From Xanthobacteraceae bacterium (GTDB lineage: Bacteria; Pseudomonadota; Alphaproteobacteria; Rhizobiales; Xanthobacteraceae), in the NCBI GenBank assembly GCA_019454205.1, contig CP075369.1, positions 434,001 to 498,000 on the forward strand: a stretch of DNA of 64,000 nt, in the 5' to 3' direction. Shown in pieces: positions 46,710 to 57,411 of this stretch; within the stretch, counting starts at the first letter, position 1; the number at the start of each line of letters is the position of its first letter. The notes under the pieces are model-generated. The model did no database searches. It worked only from the letters and a program-made list of their open reading frames with translations, and was not told the DNA's origin. A program made the translations under genes and the position numbers.

Positions 46710-48557
46710 CTATTTCGTCGAGGTGGTGCCGCGATCGGTACGGCTCATGACCCACCAGAAATCGTTCCGGAAGTTGTAATAGAGCCAATCCGCGCCATAC
46801 GGAACCGTTATGTGGTTCTCGTCGGCCATGAGCGCCGCGCCGTTGGTATAGGGGCGGCAAAGCCGCGCATCGCAGAACAGGCCGACCGGCTCGGCGTAGC
46901 GCACGTTCGGGTTTCCGGCCGTGGCGCGCAGCAGCCGGGCTACCGCCGCCTGCCGTTCCGCGTCCACCTTCGCGCGCGGCACAGCGCAGCGATCCATGGG
47001 ATAGCCGAAGCGCTCGGCGCGCATCAGGCAGTTCACCCCCTTCCACGGATATTCCGGCACCGGGCCGATGATGAGGACTCGCCGCCCGTCCGCGGCGAGA
47101 GCGGGGAGATATTTTTCGAGCTGATCCAGATGATGCAGACCGGCCGCGCGCAATGTGGACCAGCGGAATACGACAACCGCGAAGTCTTCCTTCGTTTCGG
47201 CGAGCGTTTTGCGCGGCACCAATGCGATGCCGTATCTTGCAGTCTCTCTCGTCATCACGGCAAGGAAGCGGTCGGAATGGGAGTCGCCGACCAGCGCACC
47301 GCGCAGGCCGTTCGAAGCGCCGCATAACTCCTGCGGACAGGCGCTCTGTGCGACCAGATCGTCGCTGGACGTTGCAACCAGCGGATTCTCTCTCGCCTTT
47401 ACATAGGCGTAGCGCGCAGCACCGCCGGTAAGCGCCGCGAGCGCGATGCAGGCAGCGACGCCGGTCGCGAATACACGCGCGCCTATTCTGCGAAGATCGC
47501 TCCGCTCGCGCCAACGCCGCGCGGGCAATTCGACAAGCCGATAGCTGAACCATGCGAACAGCAGCGCAAGTGCGGCCATCGCGATATCGCGCGCCAGCCA
47601 CGCCTCGCCGAATTGCGCGATGCGCGCGAACGAGATCAGCGGCCAGTGCCACAGATACCAGCTGTAGGAGAGCAAACCGATCCAGACCAGCGGCGCGGGT
47701 GAGAGCAGCCGCGCGGGCAGTGAGTCCGGATGCGTGCGGCCTGCATAGATCGCAAGCGCGGTGCCGATCACGGGGATTACCGCGAGATAACTCGGATACG
47801 CCACGCCGTCGCGCAGCAAGACGATGGAGAGAAAAACGAGTGCGATCCCGGCGATGCCCGCCAGTGTCGCGGTAGTCTTTTGTCGCGCCGTGATGGCGGC
47901 GCCGAGAAAACCGAGCATTCCGCCTGCGGCGAATTCCCACGCACGCCAGTGCGTCAGATAGAATGCGTAATTCCGCTCGCCGCCGGAATAGCGGATGCTT
48001 CCTGCAAGGCTTGCGATGAAAACCAGCGCACCCGCCGCCGCGAGCACCTTGTACGGATTTGCCTTCATGCGCTTCGCCAGCACGAAGCAAAGCATCAGAA
48101 GCAGCGGCACGACGAGATAGAACTGCTCCTCGACCGAGAGCGACCATGTGTGCAGCAGCGGCTTCTCGTAGGCGTCGATGTCGAAATAGCCCTGCTTCGA
48201 CAGGAAATAGATGTTGGAAACCGAGAGCGCGGCCGCGGCGGCGGAAGCGCCGTACCACTGCCATTCGTACGGCGACACCAGCAGGATCGCGGCGACCGGC
48301 AGCGTCACCGCGATCATGACGAGCAGCGGCGGCAGCAGCCGGATCGTGCGCCGCGCGTAGAATTGCGCGAACGAAAATTTTCCGGCCGCAAGTTCGGCGA
48401 CGATATGATTGATGATCAGGTAGCCGGAGATGACGAAGAAGACGTCCACGCCAACGAAGCCGCCGCTGAAGCCCGGTACGCCTGCGTGATAGCCGACCAC
48501 GGCGATGATCGCGATGGCGCGCAGTCCGTCGATATAGGCAACGCGGTTGTCCGCCAT
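46710..48557 (-). CDS. OafA/YrhL-type acyltransferase with a C-terminal SGNH domain
   Basis: 615 residues. The N-terminal 370 residues are an acyltransferase-3 domain with about 10-11 membrane helices: VAYIDGLRAIAIIAVVGYHAG with the conserved His, GFVGVDVFFVISGYLI, FYARRTIRLLPPLL. After a last helix, a periplasmic SGNH esterase-like domain has ALVGDSHSDRF (nucleophile Ser in GDSH) and ADENHITVPYG (catalytic Asp-x2-His) near the end. Such proteins O-acetylate surface polysaccharides, LPS or peptidoglycan. The acceptor is unknown. It sits between PrsW and glyS in the minus-strand run. Confidence 0.93.
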   Translation of the reverse strand: MADNRVAYIDGLRAIAIIAVVGYHAGVPGFSGGFVGVDVFFVISGYLIINHIVAELAAGKFSFAQFYARRTIRLLPPLLVMIAVTLPVAAILLVSPYEWQWYGASAAAAALSVSNIYFLSKQGYFDIDAYEKPLLHTWSLSVEEQFYLVVPLLLMLCFVLAKRMKANPYKVLAAAGALVFIASLAGSIRYSGGERNYAFYLTHWRAWEFAAGGMLGFLGAAITARQKTTATLAGIAGIALVFLSIVLLRDGVAYPSYLAVIPVIGTALAIYAGRTHPDSLPARLLSPAPLVWIGLLSYSWYLWHWPLISFARIAQFGEAWLARDIAMAALALLFAWFSYRLVELPARRWRERSDLRRIGARVFATGVAACIALAALTGGAARYAYVKARENPLVATSSDDLVAQSACPQELCGASNGLRGALVGDSHSDRFLAVMTRETARYGIALVPRKTLAETKEDFAVVVFRWSTLRAAGLHHLDQLEKYLPALAADGRRVLIIGPVPEYPWKGVNCLMRAERFGYPMDRCAVPRAKVDAERQAAVARLLRATAGNPNVRYAEPVGLFCDARLCRPYTNGAALMADENHITVPYGADWLYYNFRNDFWWVMSRTDRGTTSTK

Positions 48558-48591
48558 CGGTTATGCCGGAAGTTGTCCCGGCGAGTGCCTA

Positions 48592-49458
48592 TCAAGCTCC
48601 GTTAGGCTTGTCACGCGGCGGCTGGCGCATCGGCACGAGATGCCAGCGCCTGCAATGCGGACAACGCTCGTAGCGCTTCGTGAGCAGGTTCAGCGCGAAC
48701 AGCGAACGCGGATAAATCTCGCCGCAGCCCGGGCAGGTGGCCGAGCCGAGCAGGCCTTCGCGTGCCTTTCCGCTCGCAAGCCGGTTTACGAATAGGAACA
48801 TCGCTATCGTGAAGGTCACGATGTAGAGCACCAGAAGCTGCCCCCAGATTTGCGGGCCGAGCCGGAACAGATTGATCTGGGAAAAATAGATCGGGAAGTT
48901 GAGTGCGAAATGCAGCGCGATGCCGAGTAGCGCGGCAGGCCAAAGCGAGCGGCCTTCGGCAAAGCGCCTGAAGAACCATGCGATCATCGCGCCGTGCAGG
49001 AAGCACACCATCAGTCGTTCGGTGAGAAAGCCGCCGAAATAATAAAATGGCAGCGACGCGAATTGCGGCGCGCGCGACAGCCGTTCCGCGATGAACCACA
49101 ATTCGCCGACGCCGAATCCGAGGCCGACAGCCAGCGCGATAGCAACCGCGTTCTCGCGCGTTATGGCCTTTCTTACCGAAGGCACGCCGAGCGCAAACCA
49201 CTTCGCCGGTTCTTCCGTGAGCGGCGCATAGAACAAGGTGATCGCGGTCAGGACCGCTCCGGCGCCGAGCCAGCCGCTCAGCAGTTCATGCAGCGGCAGG
49301 CGAATGAAATAGAAGGCCAGCGGCTGTAGCGGCAGCGCGAAGAAAAACGCGAGAAGAAGAACGCTGCGGTCGGAGCGCTGCGAAGTTCTCCGTATCATCG
49401 CGCCGACAGTCAAGATCGCGAGGACCGTAGTGATGACCGCCGCAATCAGGAGGCCCAT
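48592..49458 (-). CDS. PrsW-family intramembrane metalloprotease with a C-terminal zinc ribbon
   Basis: 288 residues from ATG 49458; the longer frame to 49665 overlaps the isochorismatase gene and is discarded. About seven to eight membrane helices carry the PrsW motifs: Glu82-Glu83 (APLTEEPAKWFAL), Glu119 (GFGVGELWFIAE), His155 (CFLHGAMIAWF) and His183 (LHFALNFPIYF). After the last helix a soluble tail has C242-x2-C245 and C266-x2-C269 (TCPGCGEIYPRS ... ERCPHCRRW), a probable zinc ribbon. In Bacillus PrsW cleaves the anti-sigma factor RsiW; no anti-sigma gene is seen here. Confidence 0.85.
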   Translation of the reverse strand: MGLLIAAVITTVLAILTVGAMIRRTSQRSDRSVLLLAFFFALPLQPLAFYFIRLPLHELLSGWLGAGAVLTAITLFYAPLTEEPAKWFALGVPSVRKAITRENAVAIALAVGLGFGVGELWFIAERLSRAPQFASLPFYYFGGFLTERLMVCFLHGAMIAWFFRRFAEGRSLWPAALLGIALHFALNFPIYFSQINLFRLGPQIWGQLLVLYIVTFTIAMFLFVNRLASGKAREGLLGSATCPGCGEIYPRSLFALNLLTKRYERCPHCRRWHLVPMRQPPRDKPNGA

Positions 49459-49466
49459 CGGATTGG

Positions 49467-50066
49467 TTATGCCTTGAGCGCGGCGAGGGGCGTGACGATG
49501 GCGAAGCGGTCGGCAAGGCCCGCGAGCGCTGCGCGGTGCAGTTCCGTGGCCGGAATGAAATTGCCACCGGTCGGATCGGGCAGGTCGCGCGTGCCGGAAG
49601 CGTCCGCGATTACAGTGGAGCGGTAGCCGAGATCGAGCGCCGCGCGCACCGTGGAAGAGATGCACATGTGCGTCATGAATCCGGCGACGATCAACGACTT
49701 GCGCCCGGTCTTCATCAGCACGTCCTGCAGGTTCGTTCCCGCAAACGAATTCGGCAATGCCTTCTCGACACGCGCCTCGGAGGAAACGGCGGCTGCTTGC
49801 GGTGCGAGATCGAACGCGGGCGTGTCCGGATCGAATAATCCGCCGGTGCGCCCTTTATGCTGCACATGCACGACCGGCGTATTCGCGAGCCGCGCAGCCT
49901 TCAGGAGAAAGTCGATGTTGCGAAGCGCATTCTCGACGCCCGGCAACGGCAGCTTGCCGGTCACATATTCGTTCTGCGCATCGATGATGAGCACGACGCT
50001 TTCGGAGAAGCGCCCCGGTTCGTTCGGCGCGCCAGCCATCTGCAACAGGGTCTTTGGGTTGCTCAC
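49467..50066 (-). CDS. Isochorismatase-like cysteine hydrolase
   Basis: 199 residues from GTG 50066, which overlaps the glyQ stop (GTGA). The catalytic triad of the superfamily is visible: Asp29 (VLIIDAQNEY), Lys103 (EKALPNSFAGT) and Cys135 (GFMTHMCISSTVRAALDLGY). Related enzymes hydrolyse nicotinamide, isochorismate or other amides; PNSFAGTNLQ and TRDLPDPTGG do not decide the substrate. It is translationally coupled to glyQ and 8 bp upstream of the PrsW start, so it is co-expressed with tRNA synthetase subunits without an obvious reason. Confidence 0.9.
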   Translation of the reverse strand: MSNPKTLLQMAGAPNEPGRFSESVVLIIDAQNEYVTGKLPLPGVENALRNIDFLLKAARLANTPVVHVQHKGRTGGLFDPDTPAFDLAPQAAAVSSEARVEKALPNSFAGTNLQDVLMKTGRKSLIVAGFMTHMCISSTVRAALDLGYRSTVIADASGTRDLPDPTGGNFIPATELHRAALAGLADRFAIVTPLAALKA

Positions 50067-50983
50067 GCGCGCCCTCCCGCCGTCTTCAGCCACGCTTCGC
50101 CACAGGCCTTCGCTAGTTCGCGCACGCGGAGGATGTAGCTCTGTCGCTCGGTGACCGAGATCACGCCGCGCGCATCGAGCAGGTTGAAGACGTGGCTCGC
50201 CTTGATGCACTGGTCGTAGGCGGGCAGCGCCATCAGATGATCTTCGCCGCGCAATCCATCGGCGAGATATTTCTTGCAGGCACCCTCGGCCATCTTGAAC
50301 TGCTCGAACAGCATGGCGGTGTCGGCATATTCGAAATTGTGCCGCGAATATTCCTGCTCGGCCTGCTTGAACACATCGCCGTAGGTGACCTTCTTATCGC
50401 CGTCGAGCCCGTTGAAGTTGAGGTCGTAGACGTTCTCGACGCCTTGCACATACATGGCGAGACGCTCAAGACCGTAGGTGAGTTCGCCGGAGACCGGCGC
50501 GCACTCGAAGCCCGCGACCTGCTGGAAATAAGTGAACTGCGAAACTTCCATGCCGTCGCACCAGCATTCCCAGCCGAGACCCCATGCGCCGAGTGTGGGG
50601 CTTTCCCAGTCGTCCTCGACGAAGCGGATGTCGTGTACTTTCGAGGCGACGCCGATCGCGGCGAGCGACTGGAGATACAAGTCCTGCAAGTCGGGCGGCG
50701 AGGGCTTCAGGATCACCTGATACTGATAATAGTGCTGCAGCCGGTTCGGGTTTTCACCGTAGCGCCCATCCTTCGGGCGGCGCGAGGGCTGCACATAGGC
50801 GGCGTTCCACGGCTTCGGGCCGAGCGCGCGCAGCGTTGTCGCCGGGTGAAACGTGCCCGCGCCCATTTCCATATCGTAGGGCTGCAGGATCACGCAGCCG
50901 CGCGACGCCCAGAAATTCTGGAGCGTCAGGATCAGGCCCTGAAACGAGCGGGAAGGGTCGAGCGATTTGTTCGAGTCGGACAT
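50063..50983 (-). CDS. glyQ: Glycyl-tRNA synthetase alpha subunit
   Basis: 306 residues from ATG 50983 (MSDSNKSLDPSRSFQGLILTLQNFWASRGC). The class II catalytic core is plain: QPYDMEMGAGTFHPATTLRALGP (motif 2 area), YVQPSRRPKDGRYGENPNRLQHYYQYQVILKPSP, WECWCDGMEVSQFTYFQQVAG and motif 3 ELTYGLERLAMYVQG. Normal in length. Three genes (isochorismatase, PrsW, acyltransferase) stand between it and glyS, whereas the two subunits are usually adjacent or close together. Divided but on the same strand, so still potentially one long transcript. Confidence 0.96.
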   Translation of the reverse strand: MSDSNKSLDPSRSFQGLILTLQNFWASRGCVILQPYDMEMGAGTFHPATTLRALGPKPWNAAYVQPSRRPKDGRYGENPNRLQHYYQYQVILKPSPPDLQDLYLQSLAAIGVASKVHDIRFVEDDWESPTLGAWGLGWECWCDGMEVSQFTYFQQVAGFECAPVSGELTYGLERLAMYVQGVENVYDLNFNGLDGDKKVTYGDVFKQAEQEYSRHNFEYADTAMLFEQFKMAEGACKKYLADGLRGEDHLMALPAYDQCIKASHVFNLLDARGVISVTERQSYILRVRELAKACGEAWLKTAGGRA

Positions 50984-51050
50984 GCGGGAGGGCTTTGCGA
51001 AAATCGGCGCGACCCTAGGCAGGAGAGGCAGGGAAGGCAAGCACGCCTTG

Positions 51051-53035
<1,985 letters not shown>

Positions 53036-53039
<4 letters not shown>

Positions 53040-54238
53040 TTGAACTTCGGCACGCCAATGCCGGTGCGCTGCTTGTCGCTTCCCGACCGCTGCACCTGGC
53101 CGATGACGACGCTTTCGCCTTCTTTAAGCCCGCTCAGCACTTCCGCGACGTTGCGATCCTGCAATCCGACCTTGACGCGCCGGTTCTTTACCTCGCCGTT
53201 TTCGATCACGCGTACGAAGTAGGTATCTTTATCGCGCTGCGAGGGCCGCAACGCCTGCACCGGCACCAGCACTGCGTCCTTCACTGCACCGAGCACGAAG
53301 AAAACCTGCGCGGTCATGTTGGTCATGAGTTCACGTTCCTTGTTCGGAACGTCGATCAGCACGTTATAGAGAATGACGTCGTTGACGATTTCCGGCGTCG
53401 GATAGATTTGCCTCACGGTGGCATTGAAGCGGCGGTCCGGCATGCCGAGCGTGGTGAAGTAGACCGGCATGCCGACGGTGATGCGCGGAATGTCCGCTTC
53501 CGCGACCTGCGCCCACACCGTCATCACGTCGAGGTCGGCGATGCGCACGATGATCGGCGCGGTTTGGTTTGCGTTCAGCGTCTGGCCTTCGAACGCGATC
53601 TGGTTGACGATAGTGCCGGGCAGCGGCGCGAAAATCTTAGTGTAGTTCAGGTTCGCGACATCACCCTCCAGCGTCGCTTCCATTTCCTTGATTTGCGCTT
53701 CGAACGAGGAAATTTTCGCTTCGTCGATTTTCAGCGTGGCGAGTGCGGCGTCGTAGGCATCCCTGCTGGTCGAGTTGGTCGCGAGCAATTGCCGTGAGCG
53801 TTCTTCGCGCGTGCGATCCAGCATCAGTTGCGCGCGCGCCTGTTCGAGTTGCGCGCGCAGATTGTCGATCTTGGCACGGCCCGCGAGCACGCGGGTCTGA
53901 TAGACGGTCGGATCGATTTCCGCGAGCAGCTTTCCCTGCGGAACGTTGTCGCCGATCTCGACATGAACCTTGCGAAGCTGGCCGGAAACCTGCGTGCCGA
54001 TGTCGACCCAATTCTTGGGACGCACCTGCGCCAGCGCAGTCACGGTTTTTTCGAGGTCGCCTTTCGTCACCGGCTCGGTGCGGAATGACGCTGCATCCTG
54101 TCCGCTGCCGGAAAAGAAGTAATAGCCACCCGCGAGCAATAGCGTGGCTGCGATCAGCGAACCGAGCAGGAAACGCCGGTCGCGAAAACGTCCGCGCAGC
54201 GATTCCAGCTTCGAGAGGTTGTCGGGCTTCTGCAACAT
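53036..54238 (-). CDS. macA: MacA-type periplasmic adaptor (HlyD/RND family)
   Basis: 400 residues from ATG 54238 (MLQKPDNLSKLESLRGRF); the open frame to 54346 is not family-like. One N-terminal membrane helix (FLLGSLIAATLLLAGGYYFF) precedes the lipoyl half (WVDIGTQVSGQLRKVHVEIGDNVPQGKLLAEIDPT), a coiled-coil hairpin (about 120-190) and beta-barrel/MP domains with YTKIFAPLPGTIV. It links MacB to an outer-membrane tunnel. The 63-residue gene upstream ends 1 bp before its start. Confidence 0.94.
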
Positions 54239-54239
54239 G

Positions 54240-54431
54240 TCAGCGTTTCTGCGGACGATAGTTTCCGGTTTCGGGATCGCGTTCGAGCTTCGCAATGTCG
54301 CCGTGGTTATCGAGGCCCTCGCGGCGCACGCGCTCCAGGTCGGCATTCGCCTTTTCCGAAGCGAGCGAGAAAATCTTCACGGCGGCAGCCGCGCCGACGG
54401 CGCCCAGAACCCAGATCAGCAGCGGAGGCAT
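54240..54431 (-). CDS. Small membrane-anchored protein (63 residues), hypothetical
   Basis: A single N-terminal helix (PPLLIWVLGAVGAAAAVKIFSLA) is followed by a charged, probably helical tail (EKANADLERVRREGLDNHGDIAKLERDPETGNYRPQ). The C-terminal LERDPETGNYRP motif looks conserved-type for small Bradyrhizobiaceae proteins, from memory only. It abuts macA (1 bp) and lies 23 bp after the S49 peptidase stop. Role unknown. Confidence 0.7.
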   Translation of the reverse strand: MPPLLIWVLGAVGAAAAVKIFSLASEKANADLERVRREGLDNHGDIAKLERDPETGNYRPQKR

Positions 54432-54454
54432 CGGACTCTCCTTCGGTTCGGACG

Positions 54455-55312
54455 TTACAGGCCGTAGCGGCCCCAGAGTGCGCGCTCTTCCAGCGCGCCG
54501 AGTAGCGACTTCGCGCCATCCGGACCCAGTATAGCCTGTGACAGGCCGGGGATGCGACGGCTGAGCAATCCGCCCGGCGGCGCTATCAGCGGCAGCGCGA
54601 CATTGGCGCCATAGCGCTTTTGCAGGGTGCCGCGCACGTCGCCGACGCCATCGATCAGGCCGTATGCGGTGGCCTGTTCCGCCAGCCAGTATTCGCCATT
54701 GAACAATGTCTTGTCGGATTCGGCGAGGCGCTTGCCGCGGCTGCGCTTCACCAGCGCGATGAACTCGGCATGGATCGTGGTTTGCAGCGCCTTGAGGCGG
54801 CGGATGTCTTCCGGCTTCGCGGGCAGGAAAGCATCGAGCTGCCGCTTGTTGTCGCCCGCCGTATACACGCGCCGTTCGATGCCGGCTTTCTTCAGCATCT
54901 TCTCGAAGCCGAAACTCGCGCTGACCACTCCAACCGAGCCGACGATGGAATAGGGGTCCGCGAAAATCTCGTCGGCAGCGCAGGCGATCATGTAGCCGCC
55001 GCTGGCCGCCACGTCCTCGACGAACACGAACACCTTCTTCTTGTTCTTCTCGGCAAGCTGGCGGATGCGCTGATAAATAAGGTGCGATTGCGCGGGCGCG
55101 CCGCCCGGCGAATTGACGACCAGCGCAACCGCGGGTGCGCGGCGATACGCGAAGGCGCGATCGAGCTGTTTCGAAACGGAAGCGAGCGACATCGAAGAAA
55201 CCAACGGCATGGAAATGCCGATTGCGCCGGAGAGGCGCACCACCGGCACCACCGGACGGCGGCGAAACAACCGCGAGAAGAATCCGTTTTGTTCCTTTTC
55301 TTTGCGTACCAT
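54455..55312 (-). CDS. S49-family signal-peptide-peptidase-like serine protease
   Basis: 285 residues. The ClpP/crotonase-like fold of SppA is seen: VVRLSGAIG, LVVNSPGGAPAQSHLIYQRIRQLAEK, catalytic Ser104 in VAASGGYMIACAADEI, SIVGSVGV, and the general-base Lys156 in AGDNKRQLDAF. It is a short form (SohB/SppA N-domain equivalent) without a clear membrane anchor; the basic start (FFSRLFRRRP) may be peripheral. It probably degrades cleaved signal peptides. It is followed closely by the 63-residue gene and macAB, and preceded by a TrmN6-like gene. Confidence 0.91.
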   Translation of the reverse strand: MVRKEKEQNGFFSRLFRRRPVVPVVRLSGAIGISMPLVSSMSLASVSKQLDRAFAYRRAPAVALVVNSPGGAPAQSHLIYQRIRQLAEKNKKKVFVFVEDVAASGGYMIACAADEIFADPYSIVGSVGVVSASFGFEKMLKKAGIERRVYTAGDNKRQLDAFLPAKPEDIRRLKALQTTIHAEFIALVKRSRGKRLAESDKTLFNGEYWLAEQATAYGLIDGVGDVRGTLQKRYGANVALPLIAPPGGLLSRRIPGLSQAILGPDGAKSLLGALEERALWGRYGL

Positions 55313-55329
55313 TTCTTTGTTGCCTTGAA

Positions 55330-56058
55330 CTAGTCCGTCAGTAGCGGCGCGCCGTCGCGCAGGATTGCTTCCGCCTGCGCCGAAGGTTTGCCGCTCGCGT
55401 CGTTGAGAATGAATCCGGGCTGCAAGGTGGAAGGGGTCTTTCGTCCCTTGATGGCGCGCACAATCACGCGGATCGCTTCCGTATCCGGCTTCGGATAGAC
55501 CGGGATGATCTCGATAGCACCGAAGCGCCCGTCCAGCGACTTAAGGATTGGTAATGTCGAATCCGGCCGGTGAATCGCGACCAGCGTGCCGTTCGATTTC
55601 AGGTGGCGGATGGCGCAGGCGATCCAGCGCTCGAACGTCGCCGGTTCCGCGACATGCGCCTTTGCTTTTGCCGCATCGGGCGAGGTTCGCATTGCCGTCG
55701 CGTCGTTGAACGGCGGATTCATGATGACGAGATCGCAGGCATCGTTCTGAAGCGGCAGTCCTGTGGTGACATCGCCGCATACAGCGGTGACGACGTCGGC
55801 AAAGCCGTTGCGCCGCGCATTCTCCAAAGACAGCTCGGACAAGCGCGGGTCGATTTCGACGAGCGTGACTCGCTTCGCACGCCCCCGCGCGAGCAGCGCC
55901 AGCCCGGCGGTGCCGACGCCCGCGCCGAGATCGAGTGCGTGATGGGATTTTGGTGCCGCCGCTGCCAGAAGGATGGCGTCGTGTCCGGCGCGATGGCCGT
56001 CACGCGGCTGGAGCAATTTCAGTTTGCCGCCGAGCGCCGTGTCGTCGGTGGTTTCCAT
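55330..56058 (-). CDS. tRNA1(Val) adenine-N6 methyltransferase-like protein (TrmN6/YfiC family)
   Basis: 242 residues. SAM motif I is ALDLGAGVGTAGLALLARG (43-50 core) and motif IV NPPF at 114-117 (DLVIMNPPFND), typical of N6-adenine or glutamine methylases. The N-terminal LQPRDGHRAGHDAILLAAA is the family signature of YfiC/TrmN6, which methylates A37 of tRNA(Val). Substrate is inferred from family. Its start is 1 bp from the DUF2007 stop, so co-translated. Confidence 0.87.
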   Translation of the reverse strand: METTDDTALGGKLKLLQPRDGHRAGHDAILLAAAAPKSHHALDLGAGVGTAGLALLARGRAKRVTLVEIDPRLSELSLENARRNGFADVVTAVCGDVTTGLPLQNDACDLVIMNPPFNDATAMRTSPDAAKAKAHVAEPATFERWIACAIRHLKSNGTLVAIHRPDSTLPILKSLDGRFGAIEIIPVYPKPDTEAIRVIVRAIKGRKTPSTLQPGFILNDASGKPSAQAEAILRDGAPLLTD

Positions 56059-56059
56059 C

Positions 56060-56284
56060 TCAGTCGGACTTCAGCGTATTGCCGAGGTCGGCGTCGATCA
56101 TCAGGCGCTTCGCGCGCTCGAAATAATCTTCCTTCACCAGCACGCGGCGCGGCAGAAAACCGAGCGACCCATCCATGACGCTCATGTGCTGGTCGGCGAT
56201 GAAATAGGGAATGTCCGCGGACTTGAACAGCGCTTCGATGGCGGTGATCAGCACAACATCGTTGGTGCGGACGATCTCTTTCAT
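56060..56284 (-). CDS. DUF2007 family protein
   Basis: 74 residues: MKEIVRTNDVVLITAIEALFKSADIPYFIADQHMSVMDGSLGFLPRRVLVKEDYFERAKRL-type beta-alpha-beta fold seen in DUF2007 (PII-like, putative signal transducing protein). No catalytic residues. It sits between a glycosyltransferase (3 bp gap) and TrmN6 (1 bp gap), an arrangement common in Rhizobiales. Function unknown. Confidence 0.85.
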   Translation of the reverse strand: MKEIVRTNDVVLITAIEALFKSADIPYFIADQHMSVMDGSLGFLPRRVLVKEDYFERAKRLMIDADLGNTLKSD

Positions 56285-56287
56285 ACG

Positions 56288-57271
56288 TCAGCGTTCGTTT
56301 CCGGGCGCGGGATAGGAAAGATAGGTGAGCCGCTTCAGTTCGCGCCGCCCGCGCGTCACCGTGTCGAGGATCAGGCCCGACATCAGCGAGAGGAACGAGA
56401 GCAGCATCAGCGCGGTCGCAAGAATGGCGGTCGGTAGCCGCGGCACCAGCCCAGTTTCGAAGAAGGTGCGAAACACCGGAATCGAGATCAGCACCGACAG
56501 GATGAAAAAGAACGCGGAGATGATCGAGAAGAATTGCATCGGCCGCTCGGTGCGGAACAGCTTGCCGATGGTCCAGAGAATCCGGATGCCGTCGCGGTAG
56601 GTGTTCAGCTTCGAGGTCGAGCCTTCGGGCCGCGCATAATAAGGAGTCTCGATTTCCGCGACCGGCATGCCGAGTTGCAGCGAATGCACTGTCAACTCGG
56701 TCTCGATCTCGAAGCCGGTGGAAAGTGCCGGGAACGATTTCACGAAACGCCGCGAGAAGATGCGATAGCCGGAAAGAATGTCGGAGAAGCTCTTGCCGAA
56801 CACGCGCGTGACGAAGGTCGTGAGCACCCAGTTGCCGAAGCGGTGGCCGGGACGGTAGGCGGCTTCTTCCTGATCGACGCGCGAGCCGACCACCATATCG
56901 AGTTTTTCCTCTATCAGGGTCGCAATCATCTTCGGCGCGCTCGGTGCGTCGTAGGTCGCGTCGCCGTCGATCATCACATAGACGTCGGCGTCGATGTCGC
57001 CGAACATGCGCCGCACGACATGGCCCTTGCCCTGCCGCGTCTCGATGCCGACGATCGCGCCGGCCTTCTTCGCTTCCGCGACCGTGTTGTCCTTCGAATT
57101 GTTGTCGTAGACATAAATGTCGGCGGAGGGCAGCGCCGCGCGGAATTGCTTCACCACCGTGCCGATGGCGGCTTCCTCGTTGTAGCAGGGCACGATCACC
57201 GCGATTTTCAGGCCCGCCGGCAGCTTCGTGCGCGTGGCCGTCTTCGATTTCGCGGTCGTCCGGGTGAGCAT
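56288..57271 (-). CDS. Polyprenyl-phosphate glycosyltransferase, DPM1-like with a C-terminal membrane pair
   Basis: 327 residues from ATG 57271 (TTG 57283 is in frame). GT2/GT-A catalytic domain: IAVIVPCYNEEAAIGTVV at 22-40, VYDNNSKDNTVAEAKKAGA, RQGKGHVVRRMF, and the nucleotide-sugar DxD as IDGDAT with residues 102-104. Two membrane helices at about 250-270 and 285-310 (FFSIISAFFFILSVLISIPVF; LATALMLLSFLSLMSGLIL) anchor it. By family it transfers a hexose to dolichol/undecaprenyl phosphate, which could feed GT-C enzymes such as the one at 16733. The specific sugar is unknown. Confidence 0.9.
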   Translation of the reverse strand: MLTRTTAKSKTATRTKLPAGLKIAVIVPCYNEEAAIGTVVKQFRAALPSADIYVYDNNSKDNTVAEAKKAGAIVGIETRQGKGHVVRRMFGDIDADVYVMIDGDATYDAPSAPKMIATLIEEKLDMVVGSRVDQEEAAYRPGHRFGNWVLTTFVTRVFGKSFSDILSGYRIFSRRFVKSFPALSTGFEIETELTVHSLQLGMPVAEIETPYYARPEGSTSKLNTYRDGIRILWTIGKLFRTERPMQFFSIISAFFFILSVLISIPVFRTFFETGLVPRLPTAILATALMLLSFLSLMSGLILDTVTRGRRELKRLTYLSYPAPGNER

Positions 57272-57411
57272 CCGTCTCTCCAAAAAAATGGGCGCCCGGT
57301 GGCGCCGCTATCTATGCCGCAAGCCTGTCGCGCGGGAAAGCGGCGACGCCATGGCAGGTTGCCGGGGGTAGGGGGCAATCTCTATGGTGAGGACGAACGG
57401 AGTATGAAGAA

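Noticed and set aside
45390..48264. Very long open frames on both strands (45390-47327 plus, 45988-48264 minus)
   Set aside because: Both are shadows of glyS and the acyltransferase gene; the recognised domains are in the other frames.
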